From Stutzerimonas stutzeri (lineage in GTDB: Bacteria > Pseudomonadota > Gammaproteobacteria > Pseudomonadales > Pseudomonadaceae), in assembly GCF_013522825.1 (NCBI RefSeq), contig NZ_JAAMQZ010000006.1, positions 62,001 through 126,000 of the forward strand: a DNA stretch of 64,000 bases, given 5' to 3'. Positions 55,336 to 64,000 of this stretch are shown piece by piece. Numbering within the stretch: the stretch's first letter is position 1; the number at the start of each line of letters is the position of its first letter. Below the pieces are notes generated by a model, which did no database searches, was not told the origin of the DNA, and worked only from the letters and a program-made list of their open reading frames with translations. A program made the translations under genes and the position numbers.

Positions 55336-55574
55336 GCTTCGGGATCCACTTCGAACGGGGTTTCCTGCAGCTTGCCGTCGCGTTCGAGCAGGATCTGCAC
55401 CTTCTGTTCGGCCTGGCTGAGTGCGGCCTGGCAGTCGCGGGTCAGGCCGATGCCCTGCTCGAAGCAGGTCAGCGAGTCTTCCAGCGACAGCTCGCCGCTT
55501 TCCAGTCGTTCGACCAGCTGTTGCAGCTCGGCGAGGGATTGTTCGAAATCGAGGGCGACTTTCTTGCGGGCCAT
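55332..55574 (-). CDS. xseB: Exodeoxyribonuclease VII small subunit
   Basis: 80 residues from the ATG at 55574. The helical hairpin [20 protein letters not shown] followed by [13 protein letters not shown] is the XseB signature. It partners XseA in single-strand DNA degradation. Confidence 0.95.
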   Translation of the reverse strand: MARKKVALDFEQSLAELQQLVERLESGELSLEDSLTCFEQGIGLTRDCQAALSQAEQKVQILLERDGKLQETPFEVDPEA

Positions 55575-55689
55575 GGCGGAACCTGTTCTGTACGGCGGCT
55601 TTGAAACGGTCGCGACACTAGCAGAGCCGGGCGGAAAAAGCACTGCGGGTGGACAGGAACGCCAGTCGCTTTTTGCTTCAGGCTTCACC

Positions 55690-55850
55690 TACGCTCGACT
55701 GGTGAAGCGTGGCCCGATCTCTCGGCTCAGATAAACGATGGAAGCGCCTTCGGCGATTCCATCCTACGATTGCACGGCATCCGATATTCGTAGCCTGGAT
55801 TAGCCAAAGGCGTAATCCGGGTTTCCGCAGGCGTAATCCGGTATTCGGAA
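55690..55850. repeat. REP-like palindromes between xseB and the TauE-family gene
   Basis: GGAAGCGCCTTCGGCGATTCC palindrome at 55740-55761, then GTAGCCTGGATTAGCC / AAGGCGTAATCCGGG near 55791-55822 and further GCGTAATCCGG half-arms up to 55845. Confidence 0.75.
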
Positions 55851-55856
55851 GGCGGG

Positions 55857-56627
55857 TTATCGCCAATACGTCGTCCAGAAGTAATAGACGGTCATGCTTG
55901 CGCCTACCAGGATCACGAATGCCCGTAACCAGCGGGCCGGCAGTTTCTGGCTCAGCGCGCCACCGGCATAACCGCCCAGTGTGGTGCCGATCAGCAGGAT
56001 CGCCAGTTCAGACCAGCTCACCCGCCCGGCGATGATGAAGGTGGCGGTGGCGACGCTGTAGATCACTGCGGAAATCAGGTTCTTCAGCGCGTTGGCGCGC
56101 ACCAGCGGGTGGCCTTCGATGGAGAAGGCCGCCAGTTGCAGGATGCCCATGCCCGCGCCGAAGTAGCCGCCGTAGATGGATACCAGTCCGTGCGCGGCCA
56201 GAGATAGCGGCGCGTGCGGTGGTACTTCGCCGGCCTCCTTGCGCCGGGACGCCAGCCAGCGGCTCAGCAGGGGGCTGGCGGCGAACAGTGCGGTGGCCAG
56301 CAACAGAAGCCAGGGGATCAGCAGGCTGAACACATCATCGCCGCTGACCAGCAGCAGGATGCCGCCGAGCAGGCCGCCGCCCAAGCCGGCCAGCAACAAG
56401 GGCAGCAGATAGCGCCCCAGTGGGCGCAGGCTGGTACGCGCCGCCCAGGCACCGGCGAGGCTCGCCGGCCAGAGCGCGACGGCGTTGGTGGCGTTGGCCG
56501 TCACCGGTGGCAGGCCGATGGCGAGCAGTGCGGGAAAGGAAAAGAAGGTGCCGCCACCGGCCAGGGCGTTCATTCCGCCTGCGGCGAAACCGGCAGCGAT
56601 GAGCAGCAGCATATCGAACAGGGACAT
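55857..56627 (-). CDS. TauE/SafE-family sulfite or organic-anion exporter
   Basis: 256 residues with about eight hydrophobic spans. N-terminal GFAAGGMNALAGGGTFFSFPALL and the mid-protein YGGYFGAGMGILQLA are the paired TauE repeats. The substrate is unknown. It stands alone, with repeats downstream. Confidence 0.88.
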   Translation of the reverse strand: MSLFDMLLLIAAGFAAGGMNALAGGGTFFSFPALLAIGLPPVTANATNAVALWPASLAGAWAARTSLRPLGRYLLPLLLAGLGGGLLGGILLLVSGDDVFSLLIPWLLLLATALFAASPLLSRWLASRRKEAGEVPPHAPLSLAAHGLVSIYGGYFGAGMGILQLAAFSIEGHPLVRANALKNLISAVIYSVATATFIIAGRVSWSELAILLIGTTLGGYAGGALSQKLPARWLRAFVILVGASMTVYYFWTTYWR

Positions 56628-56762
56628 CGGATGCGCTCGGTGACAAAAAGACGCAGGTTAGCCTTGCCGTTGCGCTACGCCAAGGGCGTTGCCGTTGCGT
56701 GCGGGTTTCGCTGCGCTTTCAACAGACCCGTTTTTCCGGATGGAGGCATGAACCGTAGGGCT

Positions 56763-59138
56763 CTATGCCCTGGCCGACGGCAGGACGTCATAGCGGTTGA
56801 GACAGCACTGTTCCGCCGGCTGCGGGCGTGAATAGAAGTAGCCTTGCAGGCTGGGGCAGTCATTGAGTAGCAGGAAGGCTGCCTGACGCTCGTTTTCCAC
56901 GCCTTCGGCCACCACGTGCAGGCCCAGGTGGCTGGCCATGATCAGAATGCCGCGCACCAGGGCTACCGAGTGTGCGCTGTCCGGCAGGTCGGCGACGAAT
57001 TCGCGGTCGATCTTGATGCCGTCGAAGGCGAATTTCTGCAGATAGGTCAGGGACGCGTAGCCGGTGCCGAAGTCATCCAGCAGCAACGGCATGCCCAGCG
57101 CGCGCAAGCGTGTCAGGGTCGTCTGGACATGCTCGTCGGCAGCCAGCAGGGCGCTTTCGGTGATTTCCAGTTCGAGCAGCTCGGGGCTGACGTCTTCCTC
57201 ATGAAGAATGTCGCGCAGGCAACCGGCCAGATCGGCCTGGCGGAAGTCCAGTGGTGACAGATTGACCGCGATGCGTATCCTGTGTTTTCCCTGTTGCCAC
57301 AGGCGAGCCTGGCGGCAGGCCTGGCGAAAAACCCAGCGCGTGACGTCGATGATCATCCCGCTTTCTTCCAGCACTGGAATGAAGTCGCTGGGCGGGACCA
57401 GGCCGCGACTTGGCGACTGCCAGCGCAGCAGCGCTTCCATCGCCCTTGGCCGTCCCTGGCTGTCCACTTGCGGCTGGAAGTGCAGGACGAACTGTTCGCA
57501 CTCCAGTGCCTGGCGAAGCTCCAGCTCCAGTTGATGGCGTCGCTCCGCCACTGCACCCAGCGTGTCGGAATAAGCCACGATGCAGTTGCGCCCGGCATCC
57601 TTGGCCGCATACAGGGCCAGATCCACCTGCTTGAGCAGATCATTGGCGGTGCCGCTCCCGGAGCTGCTGGCGATGCCGATGCTGGGGCTGATGCGGCATT
57701 CGTACTGACCGATCCGTATCGCCGGTGCAAGATCGTCGATGATGCGCTGACCGAGGGCCAGGGCGTCCGAGGGTTCGACCGCTTCGAGCAGCAGCATGAA
57801 CTCGTCGCCACCGGATCGCGCCAGCACACTGGGGGCAGGCGTCAGGCGCGTCAGCCGGGTCGCTATCTTGACCAGCAGAAAATCGCCGACCTCATGGCCG
57901 AGGGCATCGTTGATGCGCTTGAAGTGGTCGATATCGATGAACAGCAGGCTCAGGTGGGTGCCTTGGCTCAGCAGATGCTCCAGACGTTGCACCAGATAAT
58001 GCCGGTTCGCCAGATGCGTCAATGGGTCGTAATGGGCCAGGAAGCGCAAGTTCTGCTCAGTCTCCAGCCGCTCGCTGATATCGCGCAGCAACAGCAGGTA
58101 GTGCTGCGTCTTGCGGTGGCGGAATGGGGTGCAGCTGACTTCCAGTGGCACCTGCTGGCCGTTGCGCAACCCGGTCAGTTCGAGCGCCGTGCTCTTGTCT
58201 AGCATGCGCTGCGCCGCGTCCTGGTCGAGTAGCAGGTCCTCGACGGCTGTTGCGATCAGTTCCAGTGGAGTGCGGGCGAACAGCCGGGCGGCGGCCAGGT
58301 TGGCCTGTTCGATGCGCAGTTCGTGGTCCACGACGAGCATGCCGACCGGGGCGGTATTGATCAGGTCGCGCATCATGCGCCCGCTTTCCGAGAGCGCCGC
58401 CTGGCGGTCGTAGAGCTGGTGCATCATCTGGCTCAGGGTGCGCGCCAGGGTGGCGATTTCGTCCCGGCCCCCGACCGCCGGCGCCTGCGGCAGATGATGA
58501 GCGGCGAAGTGGCGCGCCGCCTGCTCGACGCGGGCCAGGCGGCGGGTAATCAACCGGCCATAGAAGAAATTCAACGCCAGACCCAGGAAGAACAGCAGAG
58601 CAAGGATCTGCGCCAGATAGCCCCAGGCATCTCGCTTGATCTGCTGCAGCTGGGTGGTGAAATCCAGTTCGACGAGCAAGGCGTCATGCTGACGGGCCGG
58701 TATCTGCCCGGTACGGTCCAGCGGGTAGATCGCCAACTGGCGCTGACCGGCGAGCGGTAGCCAGATGGGATGGCCCCTGCGCACGTGTGCCTTCAGGGCG
58801 GCTGGACTGATGGCATCCAACTGGTCGGCCTGCAGGTCGAGGCGAGTTGCGGCAACAATGCGCAGCTCCCTGTCGATCACCATCGCCCAGACGATGCCAT
58901 CGAGGCTGGCGAGATCGGCCAGCTCGATTTCGAGTTCGGTGGTGCGCCCTTGGCGTACATGGTCGCTCAGGCTGCTTTGCAGCAGGGCGAAATGCTGCTT
59001 GGTGCGGTTCTGCCAGTCCTGCACGGCCTCTTCGATACTGCCGGGAACCTGGAAGGTGGTCAGCAACAACGTGAACAGTGCCGCGAACAGGCCGAGCAGC
59101 AGCGGCAGGGACAGGCGCAGGGGCATTCGCGTCAGCAT
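56763..59138 (-). CDS. Membrane GGDEF-EAL protein (c-di-GMP signalling) with periplasmic sensor and PAS domain
   Basis: 791 residues. Membrane span near 8-30, periplasmic region to about 172, second span near 174-196, HAMP-like linker with RRLARVEQAARHF, PAS near 262-370, GGDEF near 378-540 with RSGGDEFMLLL, and EAL near 545-785 with AMEALLRW and LDDFGTGYASL. No RxxD inhibitory site precedes GGDEF. Both catalytic motifs are intact, so it could make or break c-di-GMP; EAL proteins of this layout often act as phosphodiesterases. Its start overlaps the end of the binding-protein-like gene by 7 bp, suggesting that protein feeds its sensor domain. Confidence 0.92.
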   Translation of the reverse strand: MLTRMPLRLSLPLLLGLFAALFTLLLTTFQVPGSIEEAVQDWQNRTKQHFALLQSSLSDHVRQGRTTELEIELADLASLDGIVWAMVIDRELRIVAATRLDLQADQLDAISPAALKAHVRRGHPIWLPLAGQRQLAIYPLDRTGQIPARQHDALLVELDFTTQLQQIKRDAWGYLAQILALLFFLGLALNFFYGRLITRRLARVEQAARHFAAHHLPQAPAVGGRDEIATLARTLSQMMHQLYDRQAALSESGRMMRDLINTAPVGMLVVDHELRIEQANLAAARLFARTPLELIATAVEDLLLDQDAAQRMLDKSTALELTGLRNGQQVPLEVSCTPFRHRKTQHYLLLLRDISERLETEQNLRFLAHYDPLTHLANRHYLVQRLEHLLSQGTHLSLLFIDIDHFKRINDALGHEVGDFLLVKIATRLTRLTPAPSVLARSGGDEFMLLLEAVEPSDALALGQRIIDDLAPAIRIGQYECRISPSIGIASSSGSGTANDLLKQVDLALYAAKDAGRNCIVAYSDTLGAVAERRHQLELELRQALECEQFVLHFQPQVDSQGRPRAMEALLRWQSPSRGLVPPSDFIPVLEESGMIIDVTRWVFRQACRQARLWQQGKHRIRIAVNLSPLDFRQADLAGCLRDILHEEDVSPELLELEITESALLAADEHVQTTLTRLRALGMPLLLDDFGTGYASLTYLQKFAFDGIKIDREFVADLPDSAHSVALVRGILIMASHLGLHVVAEGVENERQAAFLLLNDCPSLQGYFYSRPQPAEQCCLNRYDVLPSARA

Positions 59139-60067
59139 TCGACACCCCGGCAGTCACTCAGCAGCGCCAGTGGCCGTGCGGGATGCGCCAGCAAGCCATG
59201 CTCGAGCATGTAGTCGTTGAGTTGGCGCATCTGGCGCAGCAACTGTCCGTTGTGAAGCTGGATGCTGTTGATTCGTTCGTCGCCCGGCACGATACCGTCG
59301 AGCGTGCGCTGCAGGCTCGCTGTGCTCAGGCCGAGCCGCTGTTGCAGGTGCGTCGAGAACGTGGTGCGGTCGTCCTGCCAGATACGTAGCGCGTCGTACC
59401 AGAGGCGCTTCAGCCGCCCGCGCTGGGCGGGGTTCAGATGACGGCGGTTGACCACCATGACGTGGGTGATTTCGTTCGGCAGCGCACCGCTGTCGAAGAT
59501 GCGTCGTGCGCCCAGGGCTTCCAGTTCGGGACCCATCGCGGCGCTGCTGATGAGTGCGTCGACACGCTTGCTGCGCAAGCCGTATGCGTGTTCCCGCAGG
59601 GGCAGGATGACCAGCTCCAGCTGTTCACGTCCGAACCCGGTCTGATCGAGGATACGCGACAGCAGGAAAGCGGCCTGCGCCGAATCCTCGATGCCCAGGC
59701 GCTGGCCTTGCAGATCGGCCAGGCGTTTCATCGGTGGCACCACATAGAGCACGTCGGCGCCATTGGAGATACCGGCGATCAGCAGGATTTCCAGGTCGAG
59801 CCGCTCGTCACTGCTCTGCAGCAGCAGTGTTTCGCTGAGGCTGAGCATGGCCGCATCCAGCGTGCCGTTGCGCAAGCCGCGCACGACGCCAATCGGGCTG
59901 GGGTATTCAACCAGGCGCAGCGTACCGGGTTGCGACAGCTTGAGTTCACCAGCGATGAAAAGAGGGGCATGACCGGGCCAGCGATCACTGCCGATGCGGA
60001 TGGTTTCGGCCTCCGGTTGGCAGGCCAGCAGGCTCAGAAAGAGCAATAGCAACAAGATTCGCGGCAT
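59132..60067 (-). CDS. Periplasmic binding-protein-like lipoprotein (NMT1/SsuA/NrtA-type fold)
   Basis: 311 residues. The lipobox LLACQ near residue 17 follows a hydrophobic signal. The rest has the SBP type II pattern: IRIGSDRWPGHAPLFIA, then VVRGLRNGTLDAAMLSLSETL and QGQRLGIEDSAQAAFLL, as in proteins binding sulfonates, nitrate or thiamine precursors. No ABC permease or ATPase is adjacent; instead it overlaps a GGDEF-EAL gene. The start could also be the ATG at 60076. Ligand unknown. Confidence 0.8.
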   Translation of the reverse strand: MPRILLLLLFLSLLACQPEAETIRIGSDRWPGHAPLFIAGELKLSQPGTLRLVEYPSPIGVVRGLRNGTLDAAMLSLSETLLLQSSDERLDLEILLIAGISNGADVLYVVPPMKRLADLQGQRLGIEDSAQAAFLLSRILDQTGFGREQLELVILPLREHAYGLRSKRVDALISSAAMGPELEALGARRIFDSGALPNEITHVMVVNRRHLNPAQRGRLKRLWYDALRIWQDDRTTFSTHLQQRLGLSTASLQRTLDGIVPGDERINSIQLHNGQLLRQMRQLNDYMLEHGLLAHPARPLALLSDCRGVEC

Positions 60068-60226
60068 CCCAGCCATTCCACTGATGGTCTGGTGCCACCA
60101 TAGCCTGAGCGGAAGTTGCCGCATATCCCTTCATTGGTCGGGGTTAATGAGCGGAAACCAGTCTAGATCGGGACATTGGCGTGCTGTGCGCGCTTAGGTC
60201 GCAGCCTTTTCAGGCGCTCGGCCACG

Positions 60227-61222
60227 CTAGCTGGCGGCAAGGGCTAACGCTGTCACGATGATCAGGCCCAGCAGCCCCAGACCCACCGCCAGCTTGCCGA
60301 CTGTTTCCGAGGCCAGGCTGGGGGCTTTGTCGAGGGTGTCATTACCGAAGCGGCCTTCGAGACGATGCAGCCCGGTGACGGGCTGGAACAGATTGTCCGG
60401 TTGCTCGGCATGGGCCGGCTCCTCGGACATCTGGCCGTCCCAGGCTTGCCTGGCCATCATCCGGTCGAGCAGGCCGGGCATGAGCAGGGTGCCGATAATG
60501 GCCTGCAGCGAGGCGCGCCCAACCCAGAGTTCGCGAGGCGCTTCGCGTGCTGCCCGGAGGATGGCCTGCGCCGCCACCTCGGGCGTGTGGATGGGCGGTA
60601 CGGGCTGCGGGCGCCTGGTCATCTTGTTGCGTGACCAGTCGAACTGCGGCGTATTGTGGGCCGGCAACTGGACCATCGTCAGCCGCACCTGGCTCTTGTC
60701 GTGGATCAATTCGCAGCGCAGCGAATCGGTGAAGCCGCGGATCGCAAATTTCGCCGCGCAATAGGCCGATTGCAGGGGGATCGCCCGGTAGGCCAGGGCG
60801 GAGCCGACCTGCACGATGGTGCCCCGGTTGCGTGGCTGCATGTGGCGCAACGCCGCCAGCGTGCCGTGAACGACGCCCAGGTAGGTTACGTCCGTGACTC
60901 GTTTGAACTCCGCCGCGCTGGTCATATGGACGGGGCCGAAGACCGTCGCCATTGCCGAATTCACCCAGAGATCGACTGGCCCCAGCTCCGCCTCGATCCG
61001 TTCGGCGGCGCGGTCCACCGCTTCGGCATCGGCCACATCCAGCGCAATCGCCAGTGTCCGGGCGCCACCGCTTTCCAGCTCGGCCCGCGTATCCTCCAGC
61101 CCTTGCGCCCCACGCGCGATCAGCGCCACACGGTAGCCGGCGCGCGCCAACGCCCACGCCGTCGCCCGTCCGACACCCGCGCTGGCGCCACATACCACAG
61201 CGACCCGTCCGCAATCTGTCAT
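60227..61222 (-). CDS. Short-chain dehydrogenase/reductase with C-terminal membrane segment
   Basis: 331 residues from the ATG at 61222. The NAD(P) motif is VVCGASAGVGRATAWALA near residue 9, the catalytic set is the serine in VQVGSALAYRA and YCAAK near residue 154, and NSAMATVFG replaces the usual NNAG. An extension after residue 250 ends in a membrane span (AVGLGLLGLIIVTALALAAS). It belongs to the SDR group often annotated by the classical oxidoreductase name only; substrate unknown. Confidence 0.87.
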   Translation of the reverse strand: MTDCGRVAVVCGASAGVGRATAWALARAGYRVALIARGAQGLEDTRAELESGGARTLAIALDVADAEAVDRAAERIEAELGPVDLWVNSAMATVFGPVHMTSAAEFKRVTDVTYLGVVHGTLAALRHMQPRNRGTIVQVGSALAYRAIPLQSAYCAAKFAIRGFTDSLRCELIHDKSQVRLTMVQLPAHNTPQFDWSRNKMTRRPQPVPPIHTPEVAAQAILRAAREAPRELWVGRASLQAIIGTLLMPGLLDRMMARQAWDGQMSEEPAHAEQPDNLFQPVTGLHRLEGRFGNDTLDKAPSLASETVGKLAVGLGLLGLIIVTALALAAS

Positions 61223-61612
61223 GTCTGTCCCCTTCGTCGATTCAGAGGCCGGATGCCGCTGACCCTCGCCTGTTGCAGTTGACCGGCGAGGGATGGACTG
61301 AGTTGCGAGGTGGGAATAGGCGCGGCAGACAAACATTTCCCGAGACTGGATGAGCCGTTGCGCATCGCCTGCTTTGTGCCGGCTCGGCGAGCCTTGCCGG
61401 AGTGGCGCAGGCATCGTTGTTGCAACTGCCGCCACTCGATGTGTGGAAACGGTTAATTGCCCATTCGGCGAATTGCCAGAGAGGTATTCCTTAGGGGTGT
61501 GGCAAATCGACGCCTTCTACCTAATGAGTCTTAATTCTTGTCGACACGCAAGGTTTGCCTGCCGGGTTTGTCGCGTAATGCGCGAAATTTTGAACCAGCA
61601 GGAGTACGCGCT
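61223..61612 (+). other. Intergenic region upstream of nirK
   Basis: 390 bp between the divergent SDR and nirK genes, with no gene seen. The only FNR-like pattern is TTGTC-GACA-CGCAA at 61538-61551, 62 bp before the nirK GTG. It is a symmetric TTG-N8-CAA but matches the five-base half-sites poorly. An AT-richer stretch (CTAATGAGTCTTAATTCTTG) precedes it. Confidence 0.4.
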
Positions 61613-62692
61613 GTGAATACAATCAAGCATCTGGCCTTATCCATTGCATTGGCTTTCAGCGGCCAGGTTCTAGCGGACGCTGCTGACGGTCTGTCACGTG
61701 TCAAGGTTGGTCTGGTGGCACCGCCCCAGGTGCATGCCCATGAGCAGGTGGCGCCGAAAGAGCCGCGCGTGGTGCAGTTCCGCCTGGTGATCGAGGAAAA
61801 GAAAATGGTCATCGACGACCAGGGCACCACGCTCCAGGCGATGACGTTCAATGGCTCGATGCCCGGCCCGACCATGGTGGTGCACGAGGGTGACTTCGTA
61901 GAGCTGACCCTGGTCAATCCGGCCAGCAACAGCATGCCGCACAACATCGACCTGCACGCGGCCACCGGTGCGCTGGGCGGCGCCGCCCTGACGCTGGTAT
62001 CTCCCGGACAGGAAGCCGTGCTGCGCTTCAAGGCCGACCGTACCGGTACCTTCGTCTATCATTGCGCACCCGAAGGCATGGTCGCCTGGCACGTGCTGGC
62101 CGGCATGAGCGGCACGCTGATGGTGCTGCCGCGTGAGGGCCTGAAAGACCCGGCTGGCAATGCCGTTCGTTATGACCGCGCCTACACCATCGGCGAATTC
62201 GACCTGTATATCCCCAAGGACAAGGACGGCAAGTACAAGGATTACAGCACCCTGCTCGACAGTTATGCCGACACTCGCGAAACCATGCGCGGCCTGATCC
62301 CGAGCCACGTGGTGTTCAACGGTCGGGTCGGCGCACTGACCGGCAAGAACGCCCTCAAAGCCAACGTCGGCGAATCGGTCCTGCTGATCCACTCCCAGGC
62401 CAACCGCGATTCCCGTCCGCACCTGATCGGCGGCCACGGTGACTGGGTATGGGAAACCGGCAAGTTCGACAACCCGCCGCTGAAGAACCTGGAAACCTGG
62501 TTCGTGCGCGGTGGCTCGGCTGCCGTAGCGCTCTATACATTCCGCCAGCCCGGCGTCTATGCCTACCTCAACCACAACCTGATCGAGGCGGAAATGGGCG
62601 CAGCCGGCCATATCGTGGTGGAAGGCGGCGAGTGGAACGAGGAGCTGATGAAGCAGGTCAAGGCCCCCGGCCCGATCACTTCGCAGGAGTAG
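61613..62692 (+). CDS. nirK: NirK, copper-containing nitrite reductase
   Basis: 359 residues from the GTG at 61613 (GGAG 9 bp upstream), with a signal peptide ending VLA-DAADG. All copper ligands are visible: type 1 His in MPHNID, Cys in YHCAPEGM, His in AWHVLAG and Met in AGMSG; type 2 His in LHAATG, the His before that Cys and the His in YLNHNLIE. The catalytic Asp (NIDLH) and His (IGGHGDW) are also present. It forms a homotrimer reducing nitrite to NO in the periplasm. It is followed 4 bp later by nirV. This genome also has nirS. Confidence 0.97.
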   Translation: MNTIKHLALSIALAFSGQVLADAADGLSRVKVGLVAPPQVHAHEQVAPKEPRVVQFRLVIEEKKMVIDDQGTTLQAMTFNGSMPGPTMVVHEGDFVELTLVNPASNSMPHNIDLHAATGALGGAALTLVSPGQEAVLRFKADRTGTFVYHCAPEGMVAWHVLAGMSGTLMVLPREGLKDPAGNAVRYDRAYTIGEFDLYIPKDKDGKYKDYSTLLDSYADTRETMRGLIPSHVVFNGRVGALTGKNALKANVGESVLLIHSQANRDSRPHLIGGHGDWVWETGKFDNPPLKNLETWFVRGGSAAVALYTFRQPGVYAYLNHNLIEAEMGAAGHIVVEGGEWNEELMKQVKAPGPITSQE

Positions 62693-62696
62693 AGCC

Positions 62697-63437
62697 ATGC
62701 AGCGCTTCGTGTACCGCGCAGTCCCGCTGCTGCTGGGCCTGCTGACGGCCTGCGGCGAACCGCAGGTGGTGTCGCAGGTGGAGCCGGAGCTGGTGGCGGT
62801 GCCGACCGGCCTGGCGCGTTATCACCTGCCGGGCGGCAGCGAGGTGCACGAAGAGCGTCTGGAGGGCTTCTCGATCATGCGTCGGCAGGTCAGCCAGGCC
62901 GAATACGCCGCGTGCGTAGCTGATGGCGAATGCCCGGCGCTGGATGTGGCGCCGGACGAAACGGCGGCGCAACTGCCGGCGGTGGGGCTGAGCTGGCAGG
63001 ATGCCAATGCCTATGCGGCCTGGCTGTCGCGTCGCAGCGGATATCACTATCGGCTGCCGCGGCACGGCGAGTGGATACTGGCGGCGGCCTCGGCCTACAT
63101 CGAGGAGGCGCCGATAGTGGACGATCCGCGCAACCCGTCGCGCCGCTGGCTCGCCGAATATGCGCAGCGTGCCAACCGCGAGCGCCTGCCGGAAACGCTC
63201 AAGCCTTTCGGCGGCTATGGCAGCAACGAGCACGGCCTGCTGGATGCCGGTGGAAACGTCTGGGAATGGACCGATACCTGCTTTTCGCGCAACGCTGGCG
63301 ACTTCTGCGGCATTCGCATCGCCGCCGGGCGCCACCCTTCGGTATTGTCCGAATTCGAGCGCAACCCCACCAGCGGTGCCTGTTCGGTAGGTCTGCCGCC
63401 GACCCATCTGGGCCTGCGGCTGGTGCGCGAAGGCTGA
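62697..63437 (+). CDS. nirV: NirV, formylglycine-generating-enzyme-like protein partner of NirK
   Basis: 246 residues. A lipobox-like LLTACG near residue 18 suggests a lipoprotein. The remainder is a SUMF1/FGE-sulfatase-modifying fold with VSQAEYAACVADG, VGLSWQDANAYAAWLSRR, YRLPRHGEWILAAA and NVWEWTDTCF. nirV is the usual downstream partner of nirK; its role is unknown, and copper or protein maturation is only a guess. Confidence 0.9.
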   Translation: MQRFVYRAVPLLLGLLTACGEPQVVSQVEPELVAVPTGLARYHLPGGSEVHEERLEGFSIMRRQVSQAEYAACVADGECPALDVAPDETAAQLPAVGLSWQDANAYAAWLSRRSGYHYRLPRHGEWILAAASAYIEEAPIVDDPRNPSRRWLAEYAQRANRERLPETLKPFGGYGSNEHGLLDAGGNVWEWTDTCFSRNAGDFCGIRIAAGRHPSVLSEFERNPTSGACSVGLPPTHLGLRLVREG

Positions 63438-63509
63438 CCCGGTCACTGGCCGGGGGCTCGGGCCGCACCCTGTCGGCGACCCTTCGTTGAATCGAGCTGA
63501 CCCGCAGCC

Positions 63510-64000
63510 TCATAACCGGTAAAGGTCCACCTTCCACCAGGCGGGTAGCAGGTCTTTGACCCTGTTCTGGCCGAAGCGATCATCGAGCAGGTACACCACG
63601 CCCTGATCGGCGGTGGTGCGTATGACGCGACCTGCCGCCTGCACCACTTTCTGCATGCCGGGAAAGAGATAGGCATAGTCATGGCCATTCTCTTCGCCAA
63701 ACATCTGCTGCATGCGGGCTTTGACTTCTTCGTTGATCAGGTTGATCTGCGGCAGGCCGAGGGTGGCGATGAAGGCGCCGATCAGGCGTTTGCCAGGCAG
63801 GTCGATGCCCTCGCCAAACGCGCCACCGAGTACGGCAAAGCCGATGCCCTCGGAGTGAATCGTGAAACTGTCGAGAAAGGCCTGGCGCTCGCCTTCATTC
63901 ATGCTGCGGGTCTGCACGCTGCTGGGGACCTCGGGGTACAGCGCCATGAACAGTTCGCGCACCTGCTGCAGGTAGGCATAGCTGCTGAAGAACGCCAGGT
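63510..64000 (-). CDS. DinG/XPD-like ATP-dependent DNA helicase, N-terminus beyond the window
   Basis: The last 163 or so codons of a gene whose start lies past position 64000; the frame is open to the right edge as LAFFSSYAYLQQVRELF. Helicase motif V/VI blocks are visible: VLGGAFGEGIDLPGKRLIGAFIATLGLP within about 95 residues of the C-terminus, and QAAGRVIRTTADQGVVYLLDDRF with the arginine finger. These are XPD/DinG family. Which subgroup (DinG, YoaA or other) cannot be told from this part. Confidence 0.85.
   Translation of the reverse strand, partial: LAFFSSYAYLQQVRELFMALYPEVPSSVQTRSMNEGERQAFLDSFTIHSEGIGFAVLGGAFGEGIDLPGKRLIGAFIATLGLPQINLINEEVKARMQQMFGEENGHDYAYLFPGMQKVVQAAGRVIRTTADQGVVYLLDDRFGQNRVKDLLPAWWKVDLYRL

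Noticed and set aside
56763..59138. Product-inhibition RxxD site in the GGDEF domain
   Set aside because: The residues at the expected place before GGDEF read PAPS, so no I-site is claimed.
61538..61551. FNR box for nirK
   Set aside because: TTGTC-GACA-CGCAA is symmetric in TTG/CAA only; the half-sites match poorly compared with the five boxes in the nir-nor block, so it is mentioned only as weak.

Overview
The window is high-GC gammaproteobacterial chromosome. Its gene content and order (nrdR-ribD-ribE-ribB-ribH-nusB-thiL-pgpA, pilBCD, nirSTB/MCFDLGH/JEN, nirQOP-norCBD, cobTSC, dxs-ispA-xseB) point to a denitrifying Pseudomonas of the P. stutzeri / P. mendocina type. This assignment rests on gene order and remembered protein similarity, not on a database search. 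I saw no rRNA, tRNA, CRISPR array or intact insertion sequence.

Layout. 1-9.5 kb: housekeeping genes (deacetylase fragment, tesB, HAD phosphatase, cnoX, yedE-yedF, thpR, a methyltransferase, a lipoprotein, nrdR, ribD, a PhyH-like oxygenase). 9.8-14.5 kb: an FMN riboswitch, then ribE, a RibBA-type fusion whose cyclohydrolase half has lost its zinc cysteines, ribH, nusB, thiL and pgpA. 14.6-16 kb: a retropepsin-like protease and a HEPN/MNT toxin-antitoxin pair. 16.2-23.9 kb: the type IV pilus locus. pilB-pilC-pilD are ordinary, but the pilA position holds a 61-residue prepilin consisting only of the N-terminal helix. It is followed by a separately encoded, Sec-exported, six-cysteine protein and then by an ABC transporter with an unknown membrane protein. 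This part is AT-richer than its surroundings. 24-24.6 kb: a dinJ-yafQ-like toxin-antitoxin pair with a frameshifted toxin, between repeat units.

24.9-43.2 kb is a nearly complete nitrite and nitric oxide reduction block. nirJ-nirE-nirN and nirM-C-F-D-L-G-H make heme d1 and electron donors; nirS-nirT-nirB encode cytochrome cd1 nitrite reductase and its donors; nirQ-nirO-nirP and norC-norB-norD encode the NO reductase system. FNR-type boxes (TTGAY-N4-ATCAA) lie upstream of nirS, nirQ, norC and nirM, with an imperfect one before nirJ. 43.5-44.6 kb: the free-standing ribA, preceded by heptanucleotide tandem arrays. 44.8-52.1 kb: vitamin B12 uptake (btuB under an AdoCbl riboswitch, btuF-btuC-btuD-like) and late corrinoid assembly (cobT, cobS, cobC). 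52.4-55.6 kb: isoprenoid genes dxs-ispA with xseB. 55.9-61.2 kb: a TauE-family exporter, a GGDEF-EAL protein coupled to a binding-protein-like lipoprotein, and an SDR. 61.6-63.4 kb: nirK-nirV, a complete copper nitrite reductase unit. The window ends inside a DinG/XPD-like helicase gene.

Two things stand out. First, intact nirS and nirK lie about 25 kb apart in one genome, a combination long regarded as mutually exclusive. Second, the pilA slot carries a split, Geobacter-like short pilin system. Many intergenic gaps are filled with several families of REP-like palindromes, some in 118-155 bp tandem arrays.
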